Source of the DNA: Pseudoalteromonas sp. A601 | GTDB taxonomy: Bacteria > Pseudomonadota > Gammaproteobacteria > Enterobacterales > Alteromonadaceae | Reading direction: 5' to 3' | DNA length: 64,000 bases | NCBI RefSeq assembly: GCF_002165575.1 | Contig: NZ_MXQF01000004.1 | Coordinates: forward strand, 177,747-241,746 | Shown here: one piece after another, positions 1-9,089 of the stretch | Numbering within the stretch: the stretch's first letter is position 1 | Layout: every line of letters begins with the position of its first letter | Position numbers and translations under genes: made by a program | Notes under the pieces: generated by a model | Database searches by the model: none | What the model saw: only the letters and a program-made list of their open reading frames with translations | What the model was told of the DNA's origin: nothing

Positions 1-1
1 T

Positions 2-1093
<1,092 letters not shown>

Positions 1094-1130
1094 TTAGCAG
1101 ACGAAACAGTCAAAAAATTAAGGAATTAAA

Positions 1131-1934
1131 ATGCACACAGATGTAAATACATTATTTGAAAACTTATGGCAAAACTACTTAGCTGTTACACCATCGGCCG
1201 TAAAAGTACATGAGTTACTTGGATCAACGCAAAAAGATAACATTATTAATGATCACATTGCACTGCGTACCTTTAACCATGAAAAAATTGGCCTTGAAAA
1301 ACTAGCGGCCCATTTTTTAGCCGTTGGCTATAAAGAGTGTGGTGAATACCACTTTGAAGCAAAAAAACTGTATGCTAAGCATTATGAGCACCCAGATACG
1401 ACACAGCCTAAAGTATTTATCTCTGAATTACTGGTAGATAAATGCTCACCAGAGCTACAGGCTATCGTTAATGATATGGTTGACAGCATTGACGCTGATG
1501 CTGTTACTAACGATGACTTTTTATACTCAGGAACGCATTGGCAAGTAAGCTCTGATACGTATAAAAAATTACTAAGCGAAAGCGAATATGCTGCATGGAT
1601 GTCAGCGTGGGGTTATCGTGCGAATCACTTTACAGTGAATATTAATGAACTTGCAAAGTTTGATAATATTGAAGACGTTAACCAAGCTCTTAAAGATGCA
1701 GGCTTTGCATTGAATACATCTGGTGGTGAAGTTAAAGGGTCTGCTGAGGTTTTACTTGAACAATCATCAACCTTAGCTGATGACTTTGCTGTAGAGTTTA
1801 GCGATGGAAAAATGAGTGTACCTAGCTGTTTTTATGAGTTTGCCCTGCGTTACAACAAACCAGATGGCGAAATTTACACTGGCTTTGTCGCTGCATCTGC
1901 AGATAAGATATTTGAAAGTACTAACGCACGCTAA
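1131..1934 (+). CDS. DUF1338 / 2-oxoadipate dioxygenase-decarboxylase family protein
   Basis: A 267-residue protein of the DUF1338 family. Characterised members (HglS type) are Fe(II)-dependent and convert 2-oxoadipate to 2-hydroxyglutarate. Candidate metal ligands are the His in NDHIALRTF (near residue 43), the His in YRANHFTVN and the Glu in FYEFALRY near the C-terminus, in the expected order. This is the short form; family members of about 450 residues also exist. It lies directly behind astD, with an AGGA-type ribosome site in aaggaatt, so a role in amino-acid breakdown is plausible. The substrate is not shown by the sequence. Confidence 0.8.
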   Translation: MHTDVNTLFENLWQNYLAVTPSAVKVHELLGSTQKDNIINDHIALRTFNHEKIGLEKLAAHFLAVGYKECGEYHFEAKKLYAKHYEHPDTTQPKVFISELLVDKCSPELQAIVNDMVDSIDADAVTNDDFLYSGTHWQVSSDTYKKLLSESEYAAWMSAWGYRANHFTVNINELAKFDNIEDVNQALKDAGFALNTSGGEVKGSAEVLLEQSSTLADDFAVEFSDGKMSVPSCFYEFALRYNKPDGEIYTGFVAASADKIFESTNAR

Positions 1935-1962
1935 TAAACACCGAGCCAAAGAACGCACTCTA

Positions 1963-1989
1963 AACCTCACTTTATCGGTGAGGTTTTTC
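1963..1989 (+). terminator. Rho-independent terminator after the astD operon
   Basis: An 8-bp perfect stem (aacctcac / gtgaggtt, 7-nt loop) is followed by TTTTC, 29 bp after the DUF1338 stop codon. Confidence 0.7.
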
Positions 1990-1999
1990 ATCCATAAGT

Positions 2000-2298
2000 A
2001 AATAAAATCGCCATAACAAAAGCTCCCAATCAAACCTAACTCACTGATATATTGACTATAAAACATTTAAAATAGCTATTACACAAATCTAAAAGTGACC
2101 TTATTATTACGCCGCCTCTTGAAGATAGCCAATCCGAGTACATACAAATCTAGTTTTTAGCTAGGAAAAAGATCTATTATCCAAGAGTAAATTTGACTGC
2201 ATGTAAGAAACTTTGCTTGGTTTAATGCTCTTAATGAAACTCAACTGACGTTATAACCAAACTACCTGCAGCAGCGGTTGCTGCAAACCAACCTATAC
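2000..2298. other. Non-coding stretch upstream of a gene remnant
   Basis: AT-rich sequence with no convincing open reading frame on either strand. A small inverted repeat (gcagca...tgctgc near 2268-2284) lies just before the decarboxylase remnant. Probably decayed sequence. Confidence 0.4.
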
Positions 2299-2439
2299 AT
2301 GATGAAATTGCACAACCGTCTAACAACATTTATTGAACAATTAATTGCCCAGCACGGTGCACCTTTAATGATGTTAGACTGCGAAGCGAAGTGCACTCAA
2401 TATAGTGCACTTCGCAATGCATTACCGGCTAAATTCTAA
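2299..2439 (+). pseudogene. N-terminal remnant of a fold-III PLP-dependent decarboxylase
   Basis: An open frame of 46 codons resembles the first ~45 residues of group IV (alanine-racemase-fold) ornithine/lysine/diaminopimelate-type decarboxylases: an amphipathic start, LTTFIEQLIAQHGAPLMMLD, then YSALRNALP. It stops before the lysine that would carry PLP. Normal length is around 390 residues, so this is a fragment. A 12-bp perfect inverted repeat (2386-2397 / 2404-2415) lies inside the frame shortly before its end and may mark the rearrangement. The family call is by eye on a short stretch. No ribosome-binding site is evident. Confidence 0.45.
2386..2415. repeat. 12-bp perfect inverted repeat in decayed gene
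   Basis: gcgaagtgcact and its exact reverse complement are separated by 6 nt (caatat). There is no T-run after it on either strand, so it is not a standard terminator. Confidence 0.7.
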
Positions 2440-2507
2440 TAGGTGTCTGAAGGGTGACTAATCTAGCTGATAGTTCACGTTTTTTAAGAGTAATGCCTTA
2501 TCTATCA

Positions 2508-2541
2508 TGCTCAAAGCTCACTAATGAATGAGCTTTGAGCA
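2508..2541. repeat. 13-bp perfect hairpin downstream of the thioredoxin-like gene
   Basis: tgctcaaagctca pairs with tgagctttgagca across an 8-nt loop. It lies about 30 bp past the stop of the minus-strand gene at 2572-3471 and may act as its transcription end. The lack of a T-run makes this a structural call only. Confidence 0.5.
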
Positions 2542-2571
2542 TAGGTTATATTAAAATATTTTCAATGCAAA

Positions 2572-3471
2572 TTATTGCCCAACTTGAATATTAATTGGGC
2601 TTGAAAAATCAGTTATGCGCTTTACTAATTTACCGTCTTTATAAAGTAATAAACTAGGCACATTACGCACTTCATTACTGATAAATAAGTCATTGCCGTG
2701 ATCAATAGTTAAAGGGTGAGTGACATTAAATTTATCTTTATATTCGCTCACAGCTGCTTCATCAGTCCATAACTGACTAATAATTGCTTCAATATCAACT
2801 CCCTGCTTAGCCAGTTTATTCATTTGCTGTTGCGCTGAAATGCAGCTTTCAGCCATTTCTGGGCGCGTATCAGCTAAGTACCAGTCACACCAAGTTGCTG
2901 TAAATAAGACTGCTTTATTTCCCTTTGGCGGAATAACCAGTGGGCTAGTAACTGGGTTGTCTTTTTTATCGATAAGTTGACCTTGAGGAACTACGCCGTC
3001 ATGTGATAACAACTTTAAGGTGTTATCGAGCGCTTTATCAGCTTTATGGCCTTGAAAAACAACTTTGCCCGTTTTATCAAGTAAAACATGAAAAGGCGTA
3101 CCGATGAATTCATAATATTTGGCAACTTTACCAGTATGATCTGTCATCATGGCCATGCTTAAATTGAAGCGTTGCTTTACTTTTTTTACAGCTGCGGTAT
3201 CGTCATTCAAATCGATATTTATTGCTATAAATGTGATTTTTTTACCAAATTTAGTGTAGGCATTTTGAAAGTGCGGCATTTGTTCCATACATGGTTTACA
3301 CCACGTAGCCCAAAACTTTAAATACACCGGCTGTTTCGGTTTATAGGCACTTAAATTTAGTAGTTTATCTGATTCAGTTGTTAAAAGTAGCGGCTGCTCG
3401 GATGATAGTGTTTGGTAACTAATAAGCTGTAAAATGAGCACTACCATAAAAGGGATTACTTTGTTAGTCAT
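2572..3471 (-). CDS. Exported thioredoxin-like protein with two Trx-fold domains
   Basis: A 299-residue protein with an N-terminal signal peptide (ending near LSSEQP), so periplasmic. The first domain (about residues 30-150) is TlpA/ResA-like with the redox motif WATWCKPC and the cis-Pro region IGTPFHVLLD. The second domain (about 175-295) starts with TATWCDWYLADTRPEMAESC. Its CxxC is not kept, and a wider-spaced pair of cysteines stands in its place, ending in a VPSLLLYKDG strand typical of the Trx fold. It could reduce or shuffle disulfides in exported proteins, with the second domain as a binding module. It is divergent from the AraC-type regulator 86 bp away, which may control it. Confidence 0.75.
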   Translation of the reverse strand: MTNKVIPFMVVLILQLISYQTLSSEQPLLLTTESDKLLNLSAYKPKQPVYLKFWATWCKPCMEQMPHFQNAYTKFGKKITFIAINIDLNDDTAAVKKVKQRFNLSMAMMTDHTGKVAKYYEFIGTPFHVLLDKTGKVVFQGHKADKALDNTLKLLSHDGVVPQGQLIDKKDNPVTSPLVIPPKGNKAVLFTATWCDWYLADTRPEMAESCISAQQQMNKLAKQGVDIEAIISQLWTDEAAVSEYKDKFNVTHPLTIDHGNDLFISNEVRNVPSLLLYKDGKLVKRITDFSSPINIQVGQ

Positions 3472-3557
3472 ATGTCACTCCTTAAATGACAGCCAGTCTA
3501 ACGATACAGCCTGTTACTGTATTGTAAGTTTACGACATTAAAGGAACCGCTCAGATT

Positions 3558-4388
3558 ATGCGAAACGACCAGCTATCGTTACAAGGCTTCAAAGCAGTTG
3601 CAGCATGCTCCCAATTACAGCCTTTTATTGATAATTTTTGGACTATAAAGCGTACAGCGCCATTTTTAGATACCAGCCACCTACTTCACAGTGATTGTGC
3701 ATCGGGTATGATTTTTAACTTTAGTGATCAAATCGAAATCAATAATATAGCATTAAAAAATGCAGGCTATATTTGTACTTCATTCATAAAGTCTCAACAG
3801 CTCAAGTTAACAGGGAATATAAATACACTAGGCATTCGCTTTAAACCTGCTGCAACGAGGTTGTTTACGAATTTACATGCTAAGGACACCAAAGAACTGA
3901 TAACGACGGATATCAACTACACCCTAACATCACAGCTCTATGAGCAATTAGCACAAAGCAGTAATTTTGTACATCAAGTGCGTTTTTTAGAACTATTTTT
4001 CTTAAATAGCATTAACCAACATAACAACAACTTAAATTCACTAGAGCAGACATTGAGCCAGCATTTATTAAAGGTAATTGATGCCCATTACGGCCATATA
4101 ACTTTATCTGAACTAAGTGAGAATACTGGTTTACATACAAAGAAAATAGAACGCATTTTTAGCCAATACATCGGTATTAACTTTCGTCAAAGTTGCCAAA
4201 TAACAAAATCAAAGCATGCAATGAATACGATTAAGTCGCAGCCAATGAAGCCGCTATCTGAAATTGCAGTGGATTTAAATTATTTTGATCAAGCTCACTT
4301 TACAAAACAGTTTAAAGCGGTAATTGGTGTCACGCCTGACCGCTATCACAATCAAAAACACGGCCAACTTTCGGTTACTAAAAAATGA
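3558..4388 (+). CDS. AraC-family transcriptional regulator
   Basis: A 276-residue regulator. The C-terminal ~100 residues form the double helix-turn-helix of the AraC/XylS family: ITLSELSENTGLHTKKIERIF for the first helix pair and LSEIAVDLNYFDQAHFTKQF then GVTPDRYH for the second. The N-terminal ~160 residues look like the DUF6597-type sensor domain of many one-component AraC regulators. It reads away from the thioredoxin-like gene, and the 86-bp shared intergenic region is the natural place for its operator. The effector is unknown. Confidence 0.85.
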   Translation: MRNDQLSLQGFKAVAACSQLQPFIDNFWTIKRTAPFLDTSHLLHSDCASGMIFNFSDQIEINNIALKNAGYICTSFIKSQQLKLTGNINTLGIRFKPAATRLFTNLHAKDTKELITTDINYTLTSQLYEQLAQSSNFVHQVRFLELFFLNSINQHNNNLNSLEQTLSQHLLKVIDAHYGHITLSELSENTGLHTKKIERIFSQYIGINFRQSCQITKSKHAMNTIKSQPMKPLSEIAVDLNYFDQAHFTKQFKAVIGVTPDRYHNQKHGQLSVTKK

Positions 4389-4452
4389 ACCATAATCAGA
4401 GTAAACCAATTTATACTTCAAATCGTACATTAACTTAAAGCTAGGAGTTATT

Positions 4453-4710
4453 ATGAAAAACGAAATTGATGGAAAGCAAATTTTAGCTGTCTATGAAAAA
4501 ATAATACAACACGGTGAAGCGACAGATGAAGGCAAGTTTTATTCAGGCTTAACTGCTTTTTCAGATATAGATGGATACACAATTTACCTCAAAGGCAGTG
4601 GCGTATTACTAAGATTCGGTTTTCATAACACCTATCACTTAGATTATGAGCACGATAAACACAAAGATGATTTTTTAAAAAAGCTGAGTAACATTCTTAA
4701 TGAAGTATAG
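4453..4710 (+). CDS. DUF3081 family small protein
   Basis: An 85-residue soluble protein matching the remembered DUF3081 pattern: early ILAVYEKI, then FSDIDGYTIYL, FHNTYHLDYEHDK and a short C-terminal helix. The function is unknown. A good ribosome site (taggag) precedes the ATG. The stop is followed after 8 bp by the next gene, so the two are probably cotranscribed. Confidence 0.7.
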   Translation: MKNEIDGKQILAVYEKIIQHGEATDEGKFYSGLTAFSDIDGYTIYLKGSGVLLRFGFHNTYHLDYEHDKHKDDFLKKLSNILNEV

Positions 4711-4718
4711 GAGAGTAT

Positions 4719-5018
4719 GTGACGACAGAGCACCGAAAAAGACGTACAACACCAACTAGAAATGCAGCATTCATTAATCTAGTCATTGCTGCATTACAAG
4801 ACGATCCGAGTAAACTTGCAATCATCCGCAATAATTTAAACGAATACCGCCAACAGCAGTTTCTAAAACGCGGTTTCTTGCTCGCAATTGAGCGTTTTGA
4901 CTGGGTCTTTGAAGCGACTGATGATGTACAGCAAATTTGCGACCAAATAATGGCTGATGATTATATTGGTAACCGTCTAAGGCGCTACCCACTGCTATTT
5001 AAAGGCGTTATTAGCTAG
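4719..5018 (+). CDS. Hypothetical protein, 99 residues
   Basis: I do not recognise this family. It begins with a GTG preceded by an aggag ribosome site at suitable distance; the overlapping ATG at 4717 is out of frame. The protein is basic at the N-terminus (EHRKRRTTPTRN) and predicted mostly helical, with no signal peptide or membrane segment. It follows the DUF3081 gene by 8 bp, so it is likely second in a two-gene unit. The basic tail would allow nucleic-acid or membrane association, but nothing proves it. Confidence 0.6.
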   Translation: MTTEHRKRRTTPTRNAAFINLVIAALQDDPSKLAIIRNNLNEYRQQQFLKRGFLLAIERFDWVFEATDDVQQICDQIMADDYIGNRLRRYPLLFKGVIS

Positions 5019-5118
5019 GCTCATTCACCGTACCTGATTGGAAAACTATCGTTTATAGATGATTGATGCGGTGAAAAATGCTAGATTGCAGCAATTTTAT
5101 TATTTTGAGAACCTTGCT

Positions 5119-6717
5119 ATGTCAAAAGCTGTCGACACTGCAAACTCAACAAATCCAGAAAAACAATCAGGTTTATTTAACCGTTTTTTGGCAACAGTTG
5201 AGTTTTTGGGGAATATGTTACCCCACCCTATTACGTTATTTGCCCTATTTTGTGTGGCTATCATTGTTTTCAGCGGCATCGCTGACTGGTTTGGCTTAAG
5301 TGCCATAGACCCAAGGCCTGTCGGTTCAGCTGGTCGTGATCCTGATGGCGTAATTGAAGTAGTCAGCCTTTTAAGTGCTGAAGGCTTACAGCGTATTGTT
5401 ACAGGACTAGTAACTAACTTTACCGGCTTTGCCCCTCTTGGCACTGTACTCGTTGCTTTATTAGGTGTGAGTGTAGCAGAGCACTCAGGTTTATTATCAG
5501 CAGCCATGCGCGGCATGGTGATGGGTGCATCAAAACGTTTAGTAACATTCATGGTGGTGTTTGCTGCTATTTTGTCAAATACCGCATCTGAACTGGGCTA
5601 TGTTGTGTTGATACCATTGGCAGCAATGATTTTCCACAGCCTAGGTCGTCATCCTTTAGCGGGGTTAGCAGCTGCTTTTGCCGGTGTGTCAGGTGGTTAC
5701 AGTGCAAACCTACTGTTAGGCACGATTGACCCATTACTGGCGGGTATCACAACACCCGCTGCTCAAATGATTGACCCCACCTACCAAGTAGGCGCAGAAG
5801 CTAACTGGTATTTTATGATGATATCAGTATTACTCATCGCTTTATTAGGCACATTCGTTACTGAAAAAATAGTTGAACCACGCTTAGGAAAATATAACCC
5901 TGATGAAGCCAGCTCGGACCTTGCAGATAACAATATCCAAGGGCTAACTCACATTGAAAAGTCAGGCTTAAAATGGGCTGGTGTGTCTTTACTTGTCGTA
6001 TCTTTACTACTTGCATGGACTATCGTGCCTGCCGATGGCATTTTACGTAACCCAGAGACTGGCTTAGTGGCTCACTCGCCATTTTTAAAGGGTATCGTGG
6101 TCTTTATATTTGTAACTTTTGGTATTCCAGGCTTTGTCTATGGCCGTGTTGTGGGCACCATGAAAAACGATAAAGATGTCATCGATGCCATGAGCAAAAG
6201 TATGAGCTCAATGGGTATGTATATCGTACTGGTGTTTTTTGCAGCCCAGTTTGTGGCATTTTTTAAATGGACAAATTTAGGCACTATCTTAGCAATCAAT
6301 GGCGCTGCAATGCTACAAGCACTGAGCCTTACAGGCCCTGAAGTATTTGTGTTATTTATCTTTATGTGTGCTTTAGTTAACTTAAGTTTAGGCTCATCAT
6401 CAGCGCAATGGGCTGTAACTGCCCCTATATTTGTCCCTATGTTAATGCTCATAGGCTATGCCCCTGAAACCATTCAAGCCGCATACCGAATTGGCGATTC
6501 TGTTACTAACCTGATCACTCCGATGATGAGTTATTTTGGCCTAATACTCGCAGTAGCGACTAAATACAAAAAAGATATGGGAATAGGCACACTCGTTGCG
6601 ACCATGCTGCCTTACAGTATGTTCTTCTTTGTTGGCTGGGTCGCATTATTTTACTTATGGGTATTTGTACTCGGTTTACCAGTAGGTCCTGAGTCGCCAA
6701 TCTACTACACACCTTAA
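5119..6717 (+). CDS. AbgT-family inner-membrane transporter
   Basis: A 532-residue polytopic protein of the AbgT family. Characterised members import p-aminobenzoyl-glutamate or export sulfonamides using an ion gradient. Typical features are the start FNRFLATVEFLGNMLPHPITLF, many hydrophobic segments, VLIPLAAMIFHSLGRHPLAG, and the helical hairpin regions GGYSANLLLGTIDPLLAG and GDSVTNLITPMMSYFG. The ATG at 5119 is preferred because GAGA lies 8 bp upstream and family members start with this sequence. An in-frame ATG at 5059 would add 20 atypical residues. A strong terminator follows, so it is transcribed alone. Confidence 0.88.
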   Translation: MSKAVDTANSTNPEKQSGLFNRFLATVEFLGNMLPHPITLFALFCVAIIVFSGIADWFGLSAIDPRPVGSAGRDPDGVIEVVSLLSAEGLQRIVTGLVTNFTGFAPLGTVLVALLGVSVAEHSGLLSAAMRGMVMGASKRLVTFMVVFAAILSNTASELGYVVLIPLAAMIFHSLGRHPLAGLAAAFAGVSGGYSANLLLGTIDPLLAGITTPAAQMIDPTYQVGAEANWYFMMISVLLIALLGTFVTEKIVEPRLGKYNPDEASSDLADNNIQGLTHIEKSGLKWAGVSLLVVSLLLAWTIVPADGILRNPETGLVAHSPFLKGIVVFIFVTFGIPGFVYGRVVGTMKNDKDVIDAMSKSMSSMGMYIVLVFFAAQFVAFFKWTNLGTILAINGAAMLQALSLTGPEVFVLFIFMCALVNLSLGSSSAQWAVTAPIFVPMLMLIGYAPETIQAAYRIGDSVTNLITPMMSYFGLILAVATKYKKDMGIGTLVATMLPYSMFFFVGWVALFYLWVFVLGLPVGPESPIYYTP

Positions 6718-6730
6718 TCAAGAATAAATA

Positions 6731-6756
6731 ATACCAGCTTAGGCTGGTATTTTTTT
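6731..6756 (+). terminator. Rho-independent terminator after the AbgT gene
   Basis: An 8-bp stem ataccagc / gctggtat with a 4-nt loop is followed directly by six T, 14 bp past the stop codon. Confidence 0.9.
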
Positions 6757-6904
6757 AGATATAAAGCAATTTAACTGTACTCAATTTTTTGATTTTCAAC
6801 ACTCATCATTATTTATTTTAATGAAATTTAAACAAGCCCAGCGTATTCTTTTTATAAACAAGGGTTGCTACAATAATAGAAAATTATTCTAAAAGGATTT
6901 GTTT

Positions 6905-7693
6905 ATGAAAAAACTACTTATTTTGCTCTCTTTACTCTGTAACACTGCATTTGCGTTAGAGTTTCAAAAGTACCCTGTTGTTCTTGAGTCATCACGTGGT
7001 GAGCAAGTCATCATCGTTGAAACCCTCGACAAATCTCAAGCACTGATCAAAGTTGTCGGCGTAAATCACCCTATCGATGAGGTAGTATTTCTCACCGACC
7101 TATTACCCCATGGAAGTATTAAAGCATATAAATATATCTTCGATGGCCAACAACGTGCTCTAGTGACTCGTGAACAAGGTTATGCCTGTTGCAGCTACGC
7201 TTTGTATTTACCAGACACTCGTAAAGCAATTTATTTATCTGAGCAAAAAGACAAACGTAATAAAGCAATATCTGAAGATACTTACGCACAATATCAAGCT
7301 CAGCTAGCTGATAATATTCAAGCCAACTTCGCAAAATTTAACCGAGATAAAGCAATTGCAAATTCGCTTGAAGCATTAGACAAAGCACAGCAAAGATTTA
7401 CAAAGCAGTGTGGCGGCAAAATTGAAACAACTATAAATTGGCAAGAAATCGACGACAGCTTATTACAAACCTATGCCATCGGCGCATATTGCGGACAAGT
7501 CGCTAACTCATTAGCAAAGCAGTGTGAAAGTGCCAGCGAATTCAAATCCGTTGCTCAACAGTTTAGCAAAGTAGAATGTGAATTTACTGATGAATTAAAG
7601 TTGCGCCATACCGATTCATTAATCCACTTCAAAACAGCGCCTAAAGCACCTAACCAAGCTCAGTTTGTTGAAGCCTATTTGCGCAATTTATAA
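6905..7693 (+). CDS. Hypothetical exported protein
   Basis: A 262-residue protein with a clear signal peptide (MKKLLILLSLLCNTAFA), so probably periplasmic. The ATG at 6905 follows an aagga ribosome site; the in-frame TTG at 6899 is unlikely. I do not recognise the family. The middle contains adjacent cysteines in YACCSYALYL and a Lys/Gln-rich helical stretch. The C-terminal third has four more cysteines (KQCGG, AYCGQ, KQCES, VECEF), suggesting disulfides. It is flanked by its own promoter region and convergent with the zinc-ribbon gene. Confidence 0.7.
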   Translation: MKKLLILLSLLCNTAFALEFQKYPVVLESSRGEQVIIVETLDKSQALIKVVGVNHPIDEVVFLTDLLPHGSIKAYKYIFDGQQRALVTREQGYACCSYALYLPDTRKAIYLSEQKDKRNKAISEDTYAQYQAQLADNIQANFAKFNRDKAIANSLEALDKAQQRFTKQCGGKIETTINWQEIDDSLLQTYAIGAYCGQVANSLAKQCESASEFKSVAQQFSKVECEFTDELKLRHTDSLIHFKTAPKAPNQAQFVEAYLRNL

Positions 7694-7739
7694 CCTGCTG
7701 ATTTTAAGCTAACTCCTTAAACAGATTAGCCAATAATAA

Positions 7740-7991
7740 TTATTTAAACGTGACTTTGCCGCCAATCATTTTATAGGCGGGTGCGCCGCGGATGAGGGTA
7801 TCGCGGGCAAAAGGGCGTTCGCATTGCGGGCAAATACAAGGGGTTGTGGTGAAGTCTTGGTTGATACGCTCTTTAAAGCATTTAACTAAAGCACCTTTCC
7901 CGCCTTTGCGGTATTTGAATAACTGGGTTTTACATTGACTGCAAAAAATATCGACGGTTTTTGTGGGGCCTTTTTTATTTGGTTTTGCCAT
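7740..7991 (-). CDS. Small zinc-ribbon protein
   Basis: An 83-residue cytoplasmic protein starting at MAKPNKKGPTKT; an upstream in-frame ATG would add 18 residues. Two CxxC knuckles (FCSQC and CICPQC) about 38 residues apart form a zinc ribbon, with a Lys/Arg-rich linker containing KYRKGGKGALVKCF. Similar short proteins are common in Shewanella and Pseudoalteromonas without known function; nucleic-acid binding is a guess from the fold. It lies 44 bp behind the DUF1761 gene, probably in the same transcript. Confidence 0.75.
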   Translation of the reverse strand: MAKPNKKGPTKTVDIFCSQCKTQLFKYRKGGKGALVKCFKERINQDFTTTPCICPQCERPFARDTLIRGAPAYKMIGGKVTFK

Positions 7992-8035
7992 TTTAACTAC
8001 TTCTTTTACTGCAAATACCTCTATAGGGTAACAGG

Positions 8036-8440
8036 TTATGGCCAAAGCCCCAAAACTAAACCCATTAGCGTAAATTGCAAAATATGATAACCACTATTAA
8101 CCAAAAATAGTTTTAACGGGCGTTGCTCAAACAAATAAGTTATACCATAGGCACTGCTGACCCAACAAACTCCAATAATAAATGCAGCTCCAACACTGAC
8201 CCCCAAACTTGGCGTTGGCCCGACGAACAATGATAAACTAAGCGCAATAAAGAACGAGAGAAAAAAGCTGCCAATGAATACTCTTTTTGGATCAATAGTC
8301 TTTAAATCAAGCTCTGTTAATCCACACGCCTCCATCCAAATTCGTTGAAATAATAAAGGCGAATACCAAATACCGCCCAAGGCAAAAGAGGATAAGGCAG
8401 CAATAAGCACCGCGAAAAAATTTACTTGGGAAAAATCCAT
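8036..8440 (-). CDS. DUF1761 family membrane protein
   Basis: A 134-residue protein with four hydrophobic segments. The opening FFAVLIAALSSFALGGIWYS followed by a WMEACGL segment is the DUF1761 hallmark, in which the first helix ends in G-x-x-W-Y-S-P. Inner-membrane location is expected; the function is unknown. It is first in a likely two-gene unit with the zinc-ribbon gene. Confidence 0.8.
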   Translation of the reverse strand: MDFSQVNFFAVLIAALSSFALGGIWYSPLLFQRIWMEACGLTELDLKTIDPKRVFIGSFFLSFFIALSLSLFVGPTPSLGVSVGAAFIIGVCWVSSAYGITYLFEQRPLKLFLVNSGYHILQFTLMGLVLGLWP

Positions 8441-8558
8441 ATACGGCTCAATTAGGACGATAAATACAAAGGATATATTTACTTTAGTAAATGAATGCTA
8501 TTACGGCAAACCTCCATTGTAGCAAAAATAACAACAACTAAATTTCATCCATCGCTTT

Positions 8559-9089
8559 TCATTGCTTAACAGGCTTTTTTTGGAGCTTTCGCTGTAAGGT
8601 GCGTCTATGCATATTAAGTTGCCTAGCTGTTTCTGAGATATTACCTTGATTAAAGTGAAGAACTTGCTGAATATGTTCCCACTCTACCCGTTCAGCTGAC
8701 ATAACAGTATCGGGGGTAGCTTTAATTTCGGCTGTTAGTTCATTGTTTATATCCAATGCTTTAACTAACGTTAGCATATCAACGGGTTTTGTTAAGTAGT
8801 CATTAGCGCCTATTCGCATCGCTTCTACAGCAGTCGCTATACTGGCAAAGCCAGTCAGTAGCACTATATGACTGGTAGGAAGTAATTCCTTAATTGGTTT
8901 TATTAATAACAGCCCATTGTCATCGCCAAGCTTCATATCTAACAGCACATGGGTTGGTTTACATTGTTTTATATATAGCAATGCTTGTGCGCTATTATGT
9001 GCCACTTCGCAAGTAAAGCCATGTTTAGTTAAACGTCTTGCTAACGTATTCGCTAAATTTATATCATCTTCAATTATAAGCAATTTCAT
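8559..9089 (-). CDS. RegA/ActR/PrrA-type response regulator
   Basis: A 176-residue response regulator. Residues 1-120 form the receiver: acidic pocket IIEDD, phosphoacceptor Asp51 in LLDMKLGDDNG, the switch Thr in LLTGFAS and the Lys in YLTKPVD. Residues ~135-172 carry a Fis-like helix-turn-helix, QGNISETARQLNMHRRTLQR. The short linker and this HTH match the RegA/ActR/PrrA group, which tunes redox and energy genes in response to the respiratory state. Its ATG overlaps the kinase stop (TAATG), so translation is coupled. It acts on DNA in the cytoplasm. Confidence 0.85.
   Translation of the reverse strand: MKLLIIEDDINLANTLARRLTKHGFTCEVAHNSAQALLYIKQCKPTHVLLDMKLGDDNGLLLIKPIKELLPTSHIVLLTGFASIATAVEAMRIGANDYLTKPVDMLTLVKALDINNELTAEIKATPDTVMSAERVEWEHIQQVLHFNQGNISETARQLNMHRRTLQRKLQKKPVKQ

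Noticed and set aside
5100..5552. Minus-strand 150-codon frame
   Set aside because: Antisense to the AbgT transporter; composition rich in Pro, Thr and Ser as expected for a mirrored membrane-protein gene.
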